From a filamentous cyanobacterium ESFC-1 (lineage in GTDB: Bacteria; Cyanobacteriota; Cyanobacteriia; Cyanobacteriales; Spirulinaceae), in contig KB904821.1 in assembly GCA_000380225.1 (NCBI GenBank), forward strand, positions 4,522,938 to 4,586,937: a stretch of 64,000 nt of DNA. The letters are read 5' to 3'. The notes beneath the pieces were generated by a model. The model saw only the letters and a program-made list of their open reading frames with translations. It had not been told where the DNA came from and searched no databases. The translations under genes and the position numbers were made by a program. Shown in pieces: positions 33,206-42,539 of this stretch. Each line of letters starts with the position of its first letter. Position 1 is the stretch's first letter.

Positions 33206-34399
33206 TTAAGACAATAAGCCCATTTCTTTTAAACTTTCAGTCAGACGTTGGGCTTCTGGGGGGTTGCTTTCTTGGTAAAGGGCGATCGCGTCCTTGAAGG
33301 CTTCTATACTATTAGGGATGTCACCGAGTTTAAACCATAATACCCCTAAATTTTGATGGGCGGGGGCATAATTGGCATCAAATTTGAGGGCTTTTTGGTA
33401 AAATGCGATCGCGTCTTGATACTGACCTTTATTTTTATAGATCATGCCTAAATTGTAGTGGGCGATCGCGAACTTGGGATCGATTTTTAAGGCTTCTCGA
33501 TACATCCGTTCTGATAAGTTTAATTCCCCCGAATTTTGCAGCAAACTCCCTAAATTGTTATAAGCCCCTAACTTTAACTTCGGTAAAATTGGCTGTTTAA
33601 GGGCGGCTTGATATTGCTTTGCGGCTTGATTTGCATCCCCTTTACGAGCGTAAGCATTCGCAAAATGATAGTGTAATTCAAACTGCAATAATGGCTCATC
33701 CTGACAAAATTTGAGTCCTTGTTGCAGCAACTCAAAACCTTCTTCAATGCGGTTTTCTTGGAGATATAACGCCCCCAATTTACTACATACATAGGCATCT
33801 TGAGGATTCGTGGCTAAAAAGGCTTCCATGGCTTTTTTAGCGCGGTTTAGCTTATCTTTAGCCGCAATTTCCCCCGGTTGATAGCCATAATGTAAAATCG
33901 CAATGGCTGAAATGGAAGTGATTTGCCAATGGGGTTCTTTTTCGATCAGGGCGATCGCGCTATCATCAATACTGGCATGATAAGGCCGGGAAAACTGTAA
34001 ATCGGGATGATTGCGAAACAGCCGCGAAACTAGAGAATAAGGAGATTGGGCTGCACCCACTTCGTAGCGGACTAAATTAATAGCAAGGGTTTGGGGATTC
34101 GCGATCGCGTCTTTGATCTGGGAAACCCCATCTGGCGTTAATCTTTCATCAGCATCCAACACCAAAATCCAATCCCCTTGGACATATTTTAGCGCCTCAT
34201 TCCGGGCTGTCGCAAAGTTATCGCACCAAGCGAAATGATATACTTTTGCCCCCATTTCTGAGGCAATTTCTACGGTTTTATCGGTCGATCCGGTATCTAA
34301 AACAATCATTTCATCCACAAGATTGCGGACAGTTTCTAAACACTGGGGCAGCGATTTTTCCTCGTTTTTAACAATGGCACAAAAGCTAATTTTAGACAT
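33206..34399 (-). CDS. Family 2 glycosyltransferase with C-terminal TPRs
   Basis: Residues 1-190 are a GT-A glycosyltransferase: ISFCAIVKNEEKSLPQCLE opening, IVLDTGSTDKTVEIA for nucleotide binding, and WILVLDADERLTP with the DxD-type metal motif. Residues about 200-395 contain five to six TPRs (for example IAHYNLGMIYKNKGQYQDAI). This architecture is common in cyanobacteria and Clostridia, where TPRs may bind the protein acceptor. The donor and acceptor are unknown; the protein is cytoplasmic or membrane-peripheral. Upstream the next gene on the strand is 53 bases away. Confidence 0.92.
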   Translation of the reverse strand: MSKISFCAIVKNEEKSLPQCLETVRNLVDEMIVLDTGSTDKTVEIASEMGAKVYHFAWCDNFATARNEALKYVQGDWILVLDADERLTPDGVSQIKDAIANPQTLAINLVRYEVGAAQSPYSLVSRLFRNHPDLQFSRPYHASIDDSAIALIEKEPHWQITSISAIAILHYGYQPGEIAAKDKLNRAKKAMEAFLATNPQDAYVCSKLGALYLQENRIEEGFELLQQGLKFCQDEPLLQFELHYHFANAYARKGDANQAAKQYQAALKQPILPKLKLGAYNNLGSLLQNSGELNLSERMYREALKIDPKFAIAHYNLGMIYKNKGQYQDAIAFYQKALKFDANYAPAHQNLGVLWFKLGDIPNSIEAFKDAIALYQESNPPEAQRLTESLKEMGLLS

Positions 34400-34452
34400 T
34401 AGTTATTTTTACTTGCTTCTATCGTTGTAAATTGTACATTGTAAATTATTAA

Positions 34453-35901
34453 TTAATCTGGATTACAAATAACGCGATCGCGACCTTGAGCTTTAGCTTG
34501 ATATAAAGCAGTATCCGCTTTTCCAATCAAATCTTGAGGAGCATTATCAGCATCAGGAATAATACAAGCAATACCGAGACTAATGGTTAAATAATTACTA
34601 ATCCCGGAAGTACGATGGGGAATTTGCAAGCGTCGGACTTCGGCTTGGATTTGTTGTGCCACTTGATAAGCCCCCTTCGTATCAGTATTAGGAAGAATAA
34701 TCGCAAATTCTTCCCCCCCATAACGAGCCACCAAATCCCCAGGACGCTGACAAGTGCGGGTCATGGCTTGAGCGACGCGAATTAAGCTTTCATCCCCCGC
34801 AAGATGACCGTAGGTATCGTTATAGGGCTTAAAGTGGTCAACGTCACAAAAAATTAATGCAATTGGCGCTTTTTGCCGTTGAAGTTTGCGCCATTCTTGG
34901 TCTAGGTAGTGGTCGAAGCGATGGCGATTTGCCACTTGGGTTAAGCTATCACGGGTGGCCAGGCGTTGCAGTTCATTGTTAACTTTTTGGAGAGTGATTT
35001 CGGCTCGTTGACGCTCGTTAATTTCTTGTTGCAATTCCTGATAAGCTTTTTGTAGAGAGACTTCAGCCGCAACGCGATCGCTAATATCCATCACCACAGC
35101 CGCAGCCCCAATCGTGTTACCGATTTCGTCGATTAACGCGGCCAGATGCCATTCACAAGTAATAGTTTTGCCTTCCTTCGTGACAATTTCATTAGTGCTG
35201 CGACTGGGGGCCGGATCGAGGAGGAGGTTGGCCAGCACTTGGTTGAAGCGATCGCGAGCGCTTTCAGGCATTAAAAACTTAAAACCTCGCATTCCCAAAG
35301 CCTCCGTTTGAGCATAGCCAAAAATCCGTTCTGCGGCTGAATTCCACGTCACAATATCAAAATTTCGATCCCATTCAATCACGGCTAAAGGAGTGCGTTG
35401 AATTAAAACACTGAGTCGCTGTTGCGATTTTTGTAACGCTTCCTCAGAACGTTTGCGCTCGTAAATTTCTTGTTGTAACCGTTGATTTTGTTCTTTGAGC
35501 TTTTGGGTTAGTTTTCGCAAACTCAAATGAATATTAACCCGCGCAATGACTTCTTTCCCTAAAATCGGTTTTCCGATAAAATCCACAGCCCCCAAAGACA
35601 ACCCCTTGACTTTATCTCTAGGATTTGTATTAGAAACCGCAGTCAGAAAAATAACAGGAATATCTTGTTTTTCGGGCCAAGCTTTCAAACGACGGCAAAC
35701 TTCAAAGCCATTCATTTCCGGCATTCTTACGTCTAAAAGAATTAGATCGGGAGAAACTTTTTCAACTTTCTTTAAACCACTTTTTCCGTTTTTAGCAATT
35801 AAAACTTCATGGCCAGCCTCAATTAAAAACTCAGAAATTACTTTGAGGTTGGCAGCATTATCATCTATAATTAAGACTAAGCCCTTTTCACTGGTATCCA
35901 T
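34453..35901 (-). CDS. Response regulator with PAS and GGDEF domains (diguanylate cyclase)
   Basis: This is a 482-residue protein. The receiver domain (about 8-125) has phosphoacceptor Asp57 in LILLDVRMPEM. A coiled coil is followed by a PAS domain (about 165-285, LAVIEWDRNFDIVTWNSAAE) and a second coiled coil. The GGDEF domain (about 320-480) has the active-site motif RYGGEEFAIILP, so it should make cyclic di-GMP from GTP. Phosphorylation of the receiver probably controls output. The hybrid kinase gene lies 78 bases upstream on the same strand and is a likely partner. Confidence 0.93.
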   Translation of the reverse strand: MDTSEKGLVLIIDDNAANLKVISEFLIEAGHEVLIAKNGKSGLKKVEKVSPDLILLDVRMPEMNGFEVCRRLKAWPEKQDIPVIFLTAVSNTNPRDKVKGLSLGAVDFIGKPILGKEVIARVNIHLSLRKLTQKLKEQNQRLQQEIYERKRSEEALQKSQQRLSVLIQRTPLAVIEWDRNFDIVTWNSAAERIFGYAQTEALGMRGFKFLMPESARDRFNQVLANLLLDPAPSRSTNEIVTKEGKTITCEWHLAALIDEIGNTIGAAAVVMDISDRVAAEVSLQKAYQELQQEINERQRAEITLQKVNNELQRLATRDSLTQVANRHRFDHYLDQEWRKLQRQKAPIALIFCDVDHFKPYNDTYGHLAGDESLIRVAQAMTRTCQRPGDLVARYGGEEFAIILPNTDTKGAYQVAQQIQAEVRRLQIPHRTSGISNYLTISLGIACIIPDADNAPQDLIGKADTALYQAKAQGRDRVICNPD

Positions 35902-35979
35902 AAAAAATTAGCAATTAGTAGAGGGCCCAAAGCGTATTTGTTCATAAAAATCAATAAATTGCTCCAGGAGTCCGTTATA

Positions 35980-37884
35980 TTACATATTGAGATAACTTTC
36001 GAGCAAGTTGACAATTTCCTCATCTTCAAAATCATCCGCTAAACTTAATATTTTGCTCACAAAAGCCTGATAGCGAGTATCTAATTTTTGTAAGCGTAAC
36101 ACTTCTTGTTTAATCCGTTCGATATGGCCAATTTGCGCGACTTCATATAATATGTTTAACTCTGTAGCCGGGGGAATGACCAACCCTTGAGAAACAGCAT
36201 CCTCCTTTTCCTCATCTAGAGTCGTTTCGCAAATCCAGTTTAATTGTAGAGAATCTTGTAGAATATCGAGTAGCTCCGAGAGTTGAATCGGTTTGGGTAG
36301 AAAGCGATCGCAACCCGCAAGCTGGCTTTTTTGACGGTCTAGATGGAAAACACTGGCCGAAGATGCGATGATCGGTATATTTTGGAAGCGTGACATTTGA
36401 CGCAATTGACGAGTCATCTCAAAACCGTCTAAACCCGGCATAACCAAGTCCGTCACAATCAAGTCAGGAAGTATCGATTGAGCCATCTTTAAACCCTGTT
36501 TTCCGTCTTCTGCTTCCCACAAGTCGAAGCCCAAGGGAGTCAACAAATCGATTAAAACCGAACGATTATCCTGGCGATCGTCTACCACTAAAATTTTACA
36601 AGACGGCCCCCGATAGCCAATCACAGGGGGTAAAGATTTCCTACCGTCACAGCCCTGGGGATTCAGGACTTGAGGAAGCCCCACATCAAACCAAAAGCAG
36701 CTTCCCTCTCCGAAGCTACTGGTTACTTCAATATTTCCTCCCATCATCGCGACAATTTTTTGGGTAATCGCTAATCCCAAACCCGTCCCTTCGATGTGAC
36801 GAGATACATCTCCCACTTGTTCAAAAGGTAAAAAGATGCGCGTCAGTTGTTCTTCCGTCATGCCGATTCCCGTATCTTCGACTCGAAACCGAATGATTGA
36901 AGGCATTGTTACCGTGGCGGGTTGGATTTGACTAACATCAAAAATAACGCCACCGCAATCGGTAAATTTAATAGCATTGCCGATTAAATTAATTAAGACT
37001 TGCCGCAATCTTTTAATATCAGCCCGGACTACTTTTGGTAAAGGTTCAGAAGCTTGATAAGTAAAACTAATTTCCTTTTGTTCTGCTTTAATTCGACAAA
37101 TTTCGATTACTTCTTGTAAAAAAGTTGAAAACTCAAAATCATCGGGGTTGAGTTCGAGCTTTTGAGCTTCGATTTTAGAAAGGTCTAAAATATCATTAAT
37201 CAAGTTTAACAAATGAGTTCCACATTGATAAATAATTGACAAACCCTCTTGCTGTTTAGGATTGCTATTATGCTCCCGTTGTAAGATTTGGGCATATCCT
37301 AAAATACCATTGAGGGGAGTCCGTAGTTCGTGACTCATATTCGCCAAAAAGTTACTTTTCGCTCGATTAGCAACCTCGGCTGATTCCTTCGCTTGCTTGA
37401 GTTCGGCGGTACGTTCTAAAACTTTTTGTTCTAGAGAAGTATTCAGTTGTTGTAAAACTAAATTTTGTTCTTCTAAGCGTCGGTCTTGAAAATAACTCCG
37501 GAGGGCTTCACTCACCGTTAAATTCAAATCTGCCTGATCCCAAGGTTTAGCAATATAGCGATATAAACTGGCTTGATTAACAGCATTTCCGATAGCTTCT
37601 GCATTCGCTTGTCCAGTCAGCAAAATTTTAAAAGTTTTAGGATAGCGATCGTGAATTTCGATCAGTAACTCGTCCCCTTGCATACTGGGCATAATTTGGT
37701 CGGAGATTACCAAAGGAATTATAATATTGTCTTCATAGAGTTCTTCAAAAATTTCTAGAGCTTCTTCGCCACTTTCAGCAAGTTCAATCGTGTATTGATT
37801 CTGAAAATTTTGAATTAACTGGTCTCGTAAACTATTGAGAACCACTCGCTCATCATCCACACAAACAATAGCTGGTTTACGCAT
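35980..37884 (-). CDS. Hybrid sensor histidine kinase with N- and C-terminal receiver domains
   Basis: The 634 residues have a receiver domain first (about 5-125, Asp62 in [12 protein letters not shown]), then a coiled coil and a HisKA domain with His185 in [13 protein letters not shown]. The HATPase domain (about 240-400) includes the N box [12 protein letters not shown] and G boxes DTGIGMTEE and GTGLGLAI. A second receiver (about 430-550) reads [11 protein letters not shown] and [14 protein letters not shown]. No transmembrane sensor is present, so input is through the receiver. The start overlaps the preceding small response regulator by eight bases, indicating coupling. Confidence 0.94.
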   Translation of the reverse strand: MRKPAIVCVDDERVVLNSLRDQLIQNFQNQYTIELAESGEEALEIFEELYEDNIIIPLVISDQIMPSMQGDELLIEIHDRYPKTFKILLTGQANAEAIGNAVNQASLYRYIAKPWDQADLNLTVSEALRSYFQDRRLEEQNLVLQQLNTSLEQKVLERTAELKQAKESAEVANRAKSNFLANMSHELRTPLNGILGYAQILQREHNSNPKQQEGLSIIYQCGTHLLNLINDILDLSKIEAQKLELNPDDFEFSTFLQEVIEICRIKAEQKEISFTYQASEPLPKVVRADIKRLRQVLINLIGNAIKFTDCGGVIFDVSQIQPATVTMPSIIRFRVEDTGIGMTEEQLTRIFLPFEQVGDVSRHIEGTGLGLAITQKIVAMMGGNIEVTSSFGEGSCFWFDVGLPQVLNPQGCDGRKSLPPVIGYRGPSCKILVVDDRQDNRSVLIDLLTPLGFDLWEAEDGKQGLKMAQSILPDLIVTDLVMPGLDGFEMTRQLRQMSRFQNIPIIASSASVFHLDRQKSQLAGCDRFLPKPIQLSELLDILQDSLQLNWICETTLDEEKEDAVSQGLVIPPATELNILYEVAQIGHIERIKQEVLRLQKLDTRYQAFVSKILSLADDFEDEEIVNLLESYLNM

Positions 37885-38287
37885 CTTCTTCTGTCGTATC
37901 TTCTAAGCCTGTTTCTAAAATTTTAATTAAAGTTTCTTCATCCCAAGGTTTAGGAATATAACTGTGCAGATTAGCTTTTTCGCGGGTGCGCTGGATTGCT
38001 TCTTCGTCGGCATAGCCCGTGAGTAAAACTTTCACAATCCCCGGAAATTGTTGATGAACGCGAATCAAAAATTCATCGCCTTTCATACTCGGCATGAGCC
38101 AATCAGAAACAATAATTAAAATTGAAACATCTTCTTCTGTCAGTTCTTCAATCACTTCTAACGCCTCATCAGCACTTTCGGCTAATTCACAGAGATAGCG
38201 GCCACCAAAATGGTGAGTAATTTGATCCCGTAAGCTGGTTAAAATAATCCGTTCATCATCGACACATAAAATCGCTTTCTTACCCAT
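37877..38287 (-). CDS. Single-domain response regulator
   Basis: The 136 residues are a CheY-like receiver with [18 protein letters not shown] (acidic pocket), Asp in [13 protein letters not shown], the conserved Thr in VLLTGYADE and Lys in IPKPWDEE. No output domain is present. It is closely similar in pattern to the N-terminal receiver of the downstream hybrid kinase, so one may derive from the other. The ATG at 38287 is preceded by TGGAG; the longer frame begins with TTG. It is the first gene of the three-gene phosphorelay and c-di-GMP cluster. Confidence 0.92.
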   Translation of the reverse strand: MGKKAILCVDDERIILTSLRDQITHHFGGRYLCELAESADEALEVIEELTEEDVSILIIVSDWLMPSMKGDEFLIRVHQQFPGIVKVLLTGYADEEAIQRTREKANLHSYIPKPWDEETLIKILETGLEDTTEEDA

Positions 38288-38488
38288 GTTTAACTCCAAA
38301 ATTGCTCTGATTTAGCAGAAGTAACAGCCAGTCAAATCGATAGGCTAGTAAAATTAAATGTGTTGTCATCTTCAGGATAAGTTTAAGATAAAAAAGTAGT
38401 GACAACCGAGGGTTCGCCCCAGGTAAACTCCCATATTTACTTTAACCTGCGGCGATCGCGATCGCGCACTTCTCTTTTAGGGATAATT

Positions 38489-39466
38489 ATGACTGACCTA
38501 CTAAATGTACGTCATCTCACCACCCGTTTTCAGACTCCTGATGGTCTCGTTCATGCCGTCAATGGTATTTCGTTTCAAATTTATCCAGGAGAAACCATCG
38601 GGATTGTCGGGGAATCGGGGTCAGGAAAAACCATGGCTATGATGTCAATATTAAGGTTATTACCGGGGACGGCAAAAGCCATCAGCACCGGAGAAGTTTG
38701 GTTTGAGTCTCGCGATTTATTAAAACTTTCTGAAGCCCAAATGCGGCAAATTCGCGGTAGTTCCCTCGCCGTTGTTTTTCAAAACTCCTTAAGTGCGCTT
38801 AATCCCGTCTTACGCATCGAAAAACAACTCACAGAAGCCATGACCCGTCACCTCGGCTTAACCGCCACCGCCGCCCAAAAACGCGCCCTAGAACTCCTTG
38901 ATGCCGTAGGGATTCCCGACGCAAAAAACCGCATTCGCCACTATCCCCATCAATTTTCCGGGGGAATGCGTCAACGGGTCGCGATCGCCATGGGAATCGC
39001 CTGTAACCCCAAACTCCTGATTGCCGACGAACCCACCACCGCCCTTGATGTCACCATTCAAGCCCAAATTGTAGACTTAATCAAACACCTCAAAGCTGAA
39101 ATGGGCATGGCCGCCCTTTGGATTACCCACGACCTCGCCCTTCTCGCAGGCTTCGCCGACCGTATTTTCGTCATGTACGCCGGCCAAATCGTCGAACAAG
39201 CCCCCCTGCGTCAACTCTACTACGAACCCCGCCATCCCTACACCATTGGCTTACTACAAAGCCTTCCCCGTCTCGACGCAGACCAACCCCAACGCCTCCA
39301 AGCCATCGAGGGCTTCCCCCCAGATTTAATGCACTATCCCCAAGGCTGTCCCTTTGCGGCCCGTTGTCCCTACGTCATCGATCGCTGTCATCACGAAGAC
39401 CCCATATTAGAATCTGTCGGAGACGATCATACCGTGGCTTGTTGGGTTAAACCCTCTTACAATTGA
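38489..39466 (+). CDS. Oligopeptide/dipeptide ABC transporter ATP-binding protein (OppD/DppD type)
   Basis: The 325 residues carry Walker A GESGSGKT, the Q loop, the ABC signature FSGGMRQRVAIA, Walker B LLIADEPTTALD and the H loop ITHDLALLAG. The C-terminal oligo_HPY domain is present (PQGCPFAARCP), specific to peptide or nickel importers. It energises uptake at the inner membrane; permease and binding-protein genes are not adjacent, which is usual in cyanobacteria. The frame extends up to 38399, but the ATG at 38489 gives the expected start. Confidence 0.93.
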   Translation: MTDLLNVRHLTTRFQTPDGLVHAVNGISFQIYPGETIGIVGESGSGKTMAMMSILRLLPGTAKAISTGEVWFESRDLLKLSEAQMRQIRGSSLAVVFQNSLSALNPVLRIEKQLTEAMTRHLGLTATAAQKRALELLDAVGIPDAKNRIRHYPHQFSGGMRQRVAIAMGIACNPKLLIADEPTTALDVTIQAQIVDLIKHLKAEMGMAALWITHDLALLAGFADRIFVMYAGQIVEQAPLRQLYYEPRHPYTIGLLQSLPRLDADQPQRLQAIEGFPPDLMHYPQGCPFAARCPYVIDRCHHEDPILESVGDDHTVACWVKPSYN

Positions 39467-39473
39467 TATTTGT

Positions 39474-39557
39474 CATTAGTCTTTTGTCCTTGGTCATTAG
39501 TCTTTTGTCCTTGGTCATTAGTCTTTTGTCCTTGGTCATTAGTCTTTTGTCCTTGGT
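39474..39557 (+). repeat. Four perfect 21-base tandem repeats
   Basis: The unit CATTAGTCTTTTGTCCTTGG plus T is repeated four times without a mismatch, starting eight bases after the ABC gene stop. Each unit is three diverged heptamers. The repeat is followed by a HIP1 site and the GC-rich composite element. Confidence 0.95.
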
Positions 39558-39582
39558 CGCGATCGCAGTAGTAACCAACAAC

Positions 39583-39728
39583 CAACAAGCGCCGAGACCC
39601 CGCGCCGCCGTAAGACGAGCGACCCCGCGCCGCCGTAAGACGAGCGACCCCGCGCCGCCGTAAGGCGCAAGGGAACGCGCGAGTAGCAAGGGAATGCGCG
39701 AGTAGCAAGGGAACGCTCGGCAAGACAC
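39583..39728 (-). repeat. GC-rich composite dispersed repeat, copy 2 (MITE-like)
   Basis: This is an inverted copy of the element at 8771-8924, with the same ends (GTGTCTTGCCGAGC and GGGTCTCGGCGCTTG when read on the minus strand). Its middle differs in copy number: a 25-base GACGAGCGACCCCGCGCCGC-type unit is present twice or more. Heptamers flank both sides, and from 39729 they run into the dndE start codon. Confidence 0.8.
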
Positions 39729-39765
39729 CAACAACCAACAACCAACAACTAACAACCAACAACCA

Positions 39766-40182
39766 ATGGAATCGCCCATCGAACGCTTCAAACTGTCCCA
39801 AACCGCCAAAGACCAACTTACCAAACTCAAACGCAACACCCGCATCGAACAATGGAACATCCTCTGTCGCTGGGCCTTTTGTCGTTCCCTCGCCGATGAG
39901 AGTGTTCCCTCCCCTGTTCCCATTCCCGCCGATAGCAACGTCGAACTCACCTGGCGGGTCTTTGGCGGCGACATGAGCGATTTGTTGCTGATGGCCCTAA
40001 AGCAACGCTGTCACAACGACGGCTTGGGAACAAATCGAGAAACCCTGATTGCTCAATTTCGCTTACACCTGCATCGCGGTATCGGCTACCTCGCAGGAGA
40101 CCCCAACCTCAAGAAAATTGAAGACTTAATGACACTGGTTCCCCCCGAAGTCGCCTCGATTTCGTCTGAGGAAGCACCTTAA
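39766..40182 (+). CDS. dndE: DndE family protein (DNA phosphorothioation), orphan
   Basis: The 138 residues match cyanobacterial DndE: the N-terminus MESPIERFKLSQTAKDQL, then IEQWNILCRWAFCRSLA, NVELTWRVFGG and FRLHLHRGIGYLAGDP. DndE acts with DndA/IscS, DndC and DndD in replacing a non-bridging backbone oxygen by sulfur; it binds nicked DNA. No dndB, dndC or dndD is within this window; upstream is only repeat DNA and an ABC gene. The ATG falls in a CAACAACCAATGG heptamer unit. It may be the remnant of a lost dnd operon, or work with genes elsewhere. Confidence 0.85.
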   Translation: MESPIERFKLSQTAKDQLTKLKRNTRIEQWNILCRWAFCRSLADESVPSPVPIPADSNVELTWRVFGGDMSDLLLMALKQRCHNDGLGTNRETLIAQFRLHLHRGIGYLAGDPNLKKIEDLMTLVPPEVASISSEEAP

Positions 40183-40311
40183 ACCGTTACTCTTGTTGTG
40201 TTTCCAATCCCTAAACCGACGCAACTTTAATTCCTTCTTTAGAAACGTTTAGAGCAGTTCGGGATACCCTGAAAGTGAACTCGCATTGCTGAAGAACAAC
40301 TCCAAAACGTT

Positions 40312-41736
40312 ATGACGAAAAGAAGTTTCGGTGTCATTGGCCTCGCTGTCATGGGCGAAAACCTCGCTCTAAATGTGGAAAGTCGCGGTTTTCCCATTGC
40401 TGTGTATAACCGCACTGCTGCCAAAACAGAAGAATTTATGAAGACGCGGGCCGAAGGTAAAGACATCAAAGCCGCTTATTCCCTCGAAGAATTTGTCCAA
40501 GCCCTCGAACCCCCTCGTCAGATTTTGATTATGGTTAAAGCGGGTAAACCCGTGGATGCCGTGATTGGTCAACTCAAGCCCCTGCTGGATGAAGGGGATA
40601 TGATGATCGACGGCGGTAACTCCCTGTATGAAGATACCGAACGCCGCACCCAAGAACTAGAGTCTTCGGGTTTGCGGTTTATTGGTATGGGGGTGAGTGG
40701 TGGTGAAGAAGGCGCACTCAATGGCCCGAGTTTAATGCCAGGGGGGACTGATTCGGCTTATAAGGAACTCGAACCCATCCTCACTAGAATCGCCGCCCAA
40801 GTGGACGATGGCCCCTGCGTGACTTTTATCGGCCCTGGGGGGGCAGGTCATTATGTGAAAATGGTTCACAATGGCATTGAGTACGGCGATATGCAACTGA
40901 TCGCTGAAGCTTATGACCTTTTGAAAAACGGCTTAGGCTTGAGCAATGAGGAGCTACACGAAGTCTTTAAGGAATGGAACCAGACCGAAGAACTCAATTC
41001 CTTCTTGATTGAAATTAGTGCTGATATTTTCACCCAGAAAGACCCAGAAACAGGCGGTCATTTGGTGGATTATATTCTGGACTCGGCGGGTCAGAAAGGA
41101 ACGGGTCGCTGGACGGTGGTGAGTTCTTTAGAACTCGGCGTGTCGATTCCCACTATGTATGCGGCGGTGAATGCGCGGGTGGTGTCTTCTTATAAGGATG
41201 AACGGGTTGCGGCGGAAAAAGAATTGGCCGGGCCAGATTCTCAATATGATTTTGGCGATCGCGCCACTTTCATCAACAAAGTCCGGGATGCTTTATACTG
41301 CTCTAAAATGTGTTCCTATGCCCAAGGCATGGCACTTCTGGGCAAAGCCTCAGACGAATTTGGCTACAACCTCGACCTGGCTGAAGATGCCCGTATTTGG
41401 AAAGGGGGTTGTATTATCCGGGCAGGTTTCCTTGATAAAATCAAACAAGCCTTTCTCGATAATCCGAAACTGCCTAACCTGTTGTTAGCCCCGGAATTTA
41501 AACAAACCATCCTCGACCGTCAGCAAGCTTGGCGAGATGTACTCATCGCTGCTAATACTATTGGTATTTCAGTTCCGGCGTTTAGTGCTTCCCTGGATTA
41601 CTTTGACGCTTACCGACGGGCCCGCCTCCCGCAAAATCTCACCCAAGCCCAACGAGATTATTTTGGCGCACATACTTACGAACGTACCGACAAGCCCAGA
41701 GGCGAATTTTTCCACACGGAATGGCAGCATAGTTAG
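40312..41736 (+). CDS. gnd: 6-Phosphogluconate dehydrogenase, decarboxylating
   Basis: Gnd oxidises 6-phosphogluconate to ribulose 5-phosphate and CO2 with NADP, in the oxidative pentose phosphate pathway. It has the expected length (474 residues) and motifs: [16 protein letters not shown] (Rossmann), [29 protein letters not shown], and [19 protein letters not shown] with the catalytic Lys and the HNGIEY core. The C-terminal region has the family-typical [16 protein letters not shown]. It is monocistronic with its own 129-base upstream region; the ATG at 40312 gives a normal N-terminus. Confidence 0.98.
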   Translation: MTKRSFGVIGLAVMGENLALNVESRGFPIAVYNRTAAKTEEFMKTRAEGKDIKAAYSLEEFVQALEPPRQILIMVKAGKPVDAVIGQLKPLLDEGDMMIDGGNSLYEDTERRTQELESSGLRFIGMGVSGGEEGALNGPSLMPGGTDSAYKELEPILTRIAAQVDDGPCVTFIGPGGAGHYVKMVHNGIEYGDMQLIAEAYDLLKNGLGLSNEELHEVFKEWNQTEELNSFLIEISADIFTQKDPETGGHLVDYILDSAGQKGTGRWTVVSSLELGVSIPTMYAAVNARVVSSYKDERVAAEKELAGPDSQYDFGDRATFINKVRDALYCSKMCSYAQGMALLGKASDEFGYNLDLAEDARIWKGGCIIRAGFLDKIKQAFLDNPKLPNLLLAPEFKQTILDRQQAWRDVLIAANTIGISVPAFSASLDYFDAYRRARLPQNLTQAQRDYFGAHTYERTDKPRGEFFHTEWQHS

Positions 41737-41882
41737 ACCGTAGGGGCGTATTCCTTATGCCTGGATTGACTTTTTAGCCATCAATGCTACATTAACATCG
41801 GGCGATCGCGAGTTGTATGGCGCGATCGCCGCTTTACAATAAATTCGGCGCGTGATACCCCGTCTATCCCGATAACCCGCCC

Positions 41883-41920
41883 TCGGATAATCCGGGGAAC
41901 CCATGAGCGCAAAGTCCGCA
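41883..41920 (+). repeat. Dispersed CCCGCCC / CCGGGGAACC / AAAGTCCGC repeat, copy 2
   Basis: AACCCGCCCTC, then AATCCGGGGAACCCATG, then GCGCAAAGTCCGC: a diverged, shortened copy of the repeat at 21388-21456 between two convergent genes. Confidence 0.55.
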
Positions 41921-41931
41921 ATCTCAACCTG

Positions 41932-42378
41932 TTAAGAGGATAACCACTGAGCCAAGGGCGATCGCGCCCAACTCAAGGCCAATTCCCCCGATCTTGCCAG
42001 AAAATACAGCCGCACAGCATAATAACCCAACGGAATTAACACCAGAGAAAGCTGAAACCCGCGACTACGACGCAATCGCCGCCAACCTCGGATTTTAACC
42101 GGACGTTGCGTGGCGATTTCCCCCATTAACAGCGCACTCCAGACCACACAACCCGCAAACAAAATCGGCCCCAACCCATGATACGCGATCGCTTCACTCC
42201 AATCCCCTTGGGCGATCGCGACAAAAGACCGAGTTAGACCACACCCCGGACAAGGAATCCCTGTTAGAGCCAACAACGGACAGCGCAACGGCGATTCATA
42301 ATCTGTATGACCGAATAAATACGCCCCTAATACCGGGGAAGTTACAACAGACAAGGTTAGTCTTTTGTCATTGGTCAT
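41932..42378 (-). CDS. DUF2752 membrane protein
   Basis: The 148 residues contain the DUF2752 signature CPLLALTGIPCPGCGLTRSF, followed by hydrophobic helices (about 70-90 and 108-128). The function of the family is unknown; it is an integral membrane protein. The first codons (Met-Thr-Asn-Asp-Lys-Arg-Leu) are encoded by the end of a TCATTGG heptamer tract read on the minus strand, so the native start may have been altered; the recognisable part begins near VTSPVLGAYLFG. Confidence 0.82.
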   Translation of the reverse strand: MTNDKRLTLSVVTSPVLGAYLFGHTDYESPLRCPLLALTGIPCPGCGLTRSFVAIAQGDWSEAIAYHGLGPILFAGCVVWSALLMGEIATQRPVKIRGWRRLRRSRGFQLSLVLIPLGYYAVRLYFLARSGELALSWARSPLAQWLSS

Positions 42379-42539
42379 TGGTCATTGGTCATTTGTCGTT
42401 GGTTATTGGTGTCCCAAATCTCTACAATTATTAATTGTACATTGTTAATTATTAATTGTACATTGTTAATTATTAATTATTAATTGTTAATTGTTAATTG
42501 TTAATTGTACATTGTTAATTATTAATTGTACATTGTTAA
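42358..42539. repeat. Heptamer tract and TTAATTGTACATTG tract
   Basis: From 42358 to about 42412 come TCATTGG/TTATTGG-type heptamers, entering the 5' end of the DUF2752 gene. About 42420-42539 is built from AATTGTACATTGTT and short ATTAATTG units, the same pair of families as at 10362-10551. It ends at the stop codon of the HD gene. Confidence 0.9.

Noticed and set aside
39447-39974. Minus-strand frames over 39.45-39.97 kb
   Set aside because: They cross tandem repeats and lie antisense to dndE; their length is due to stop-poor repeat sequence.
41740-41850. Possible gene remnant ending LYGAIAALQ before 41850
   Set aside because: A 40-codon frame with two HIP1 sites resembles the tail of a small protein, but no start or family could be recognised.
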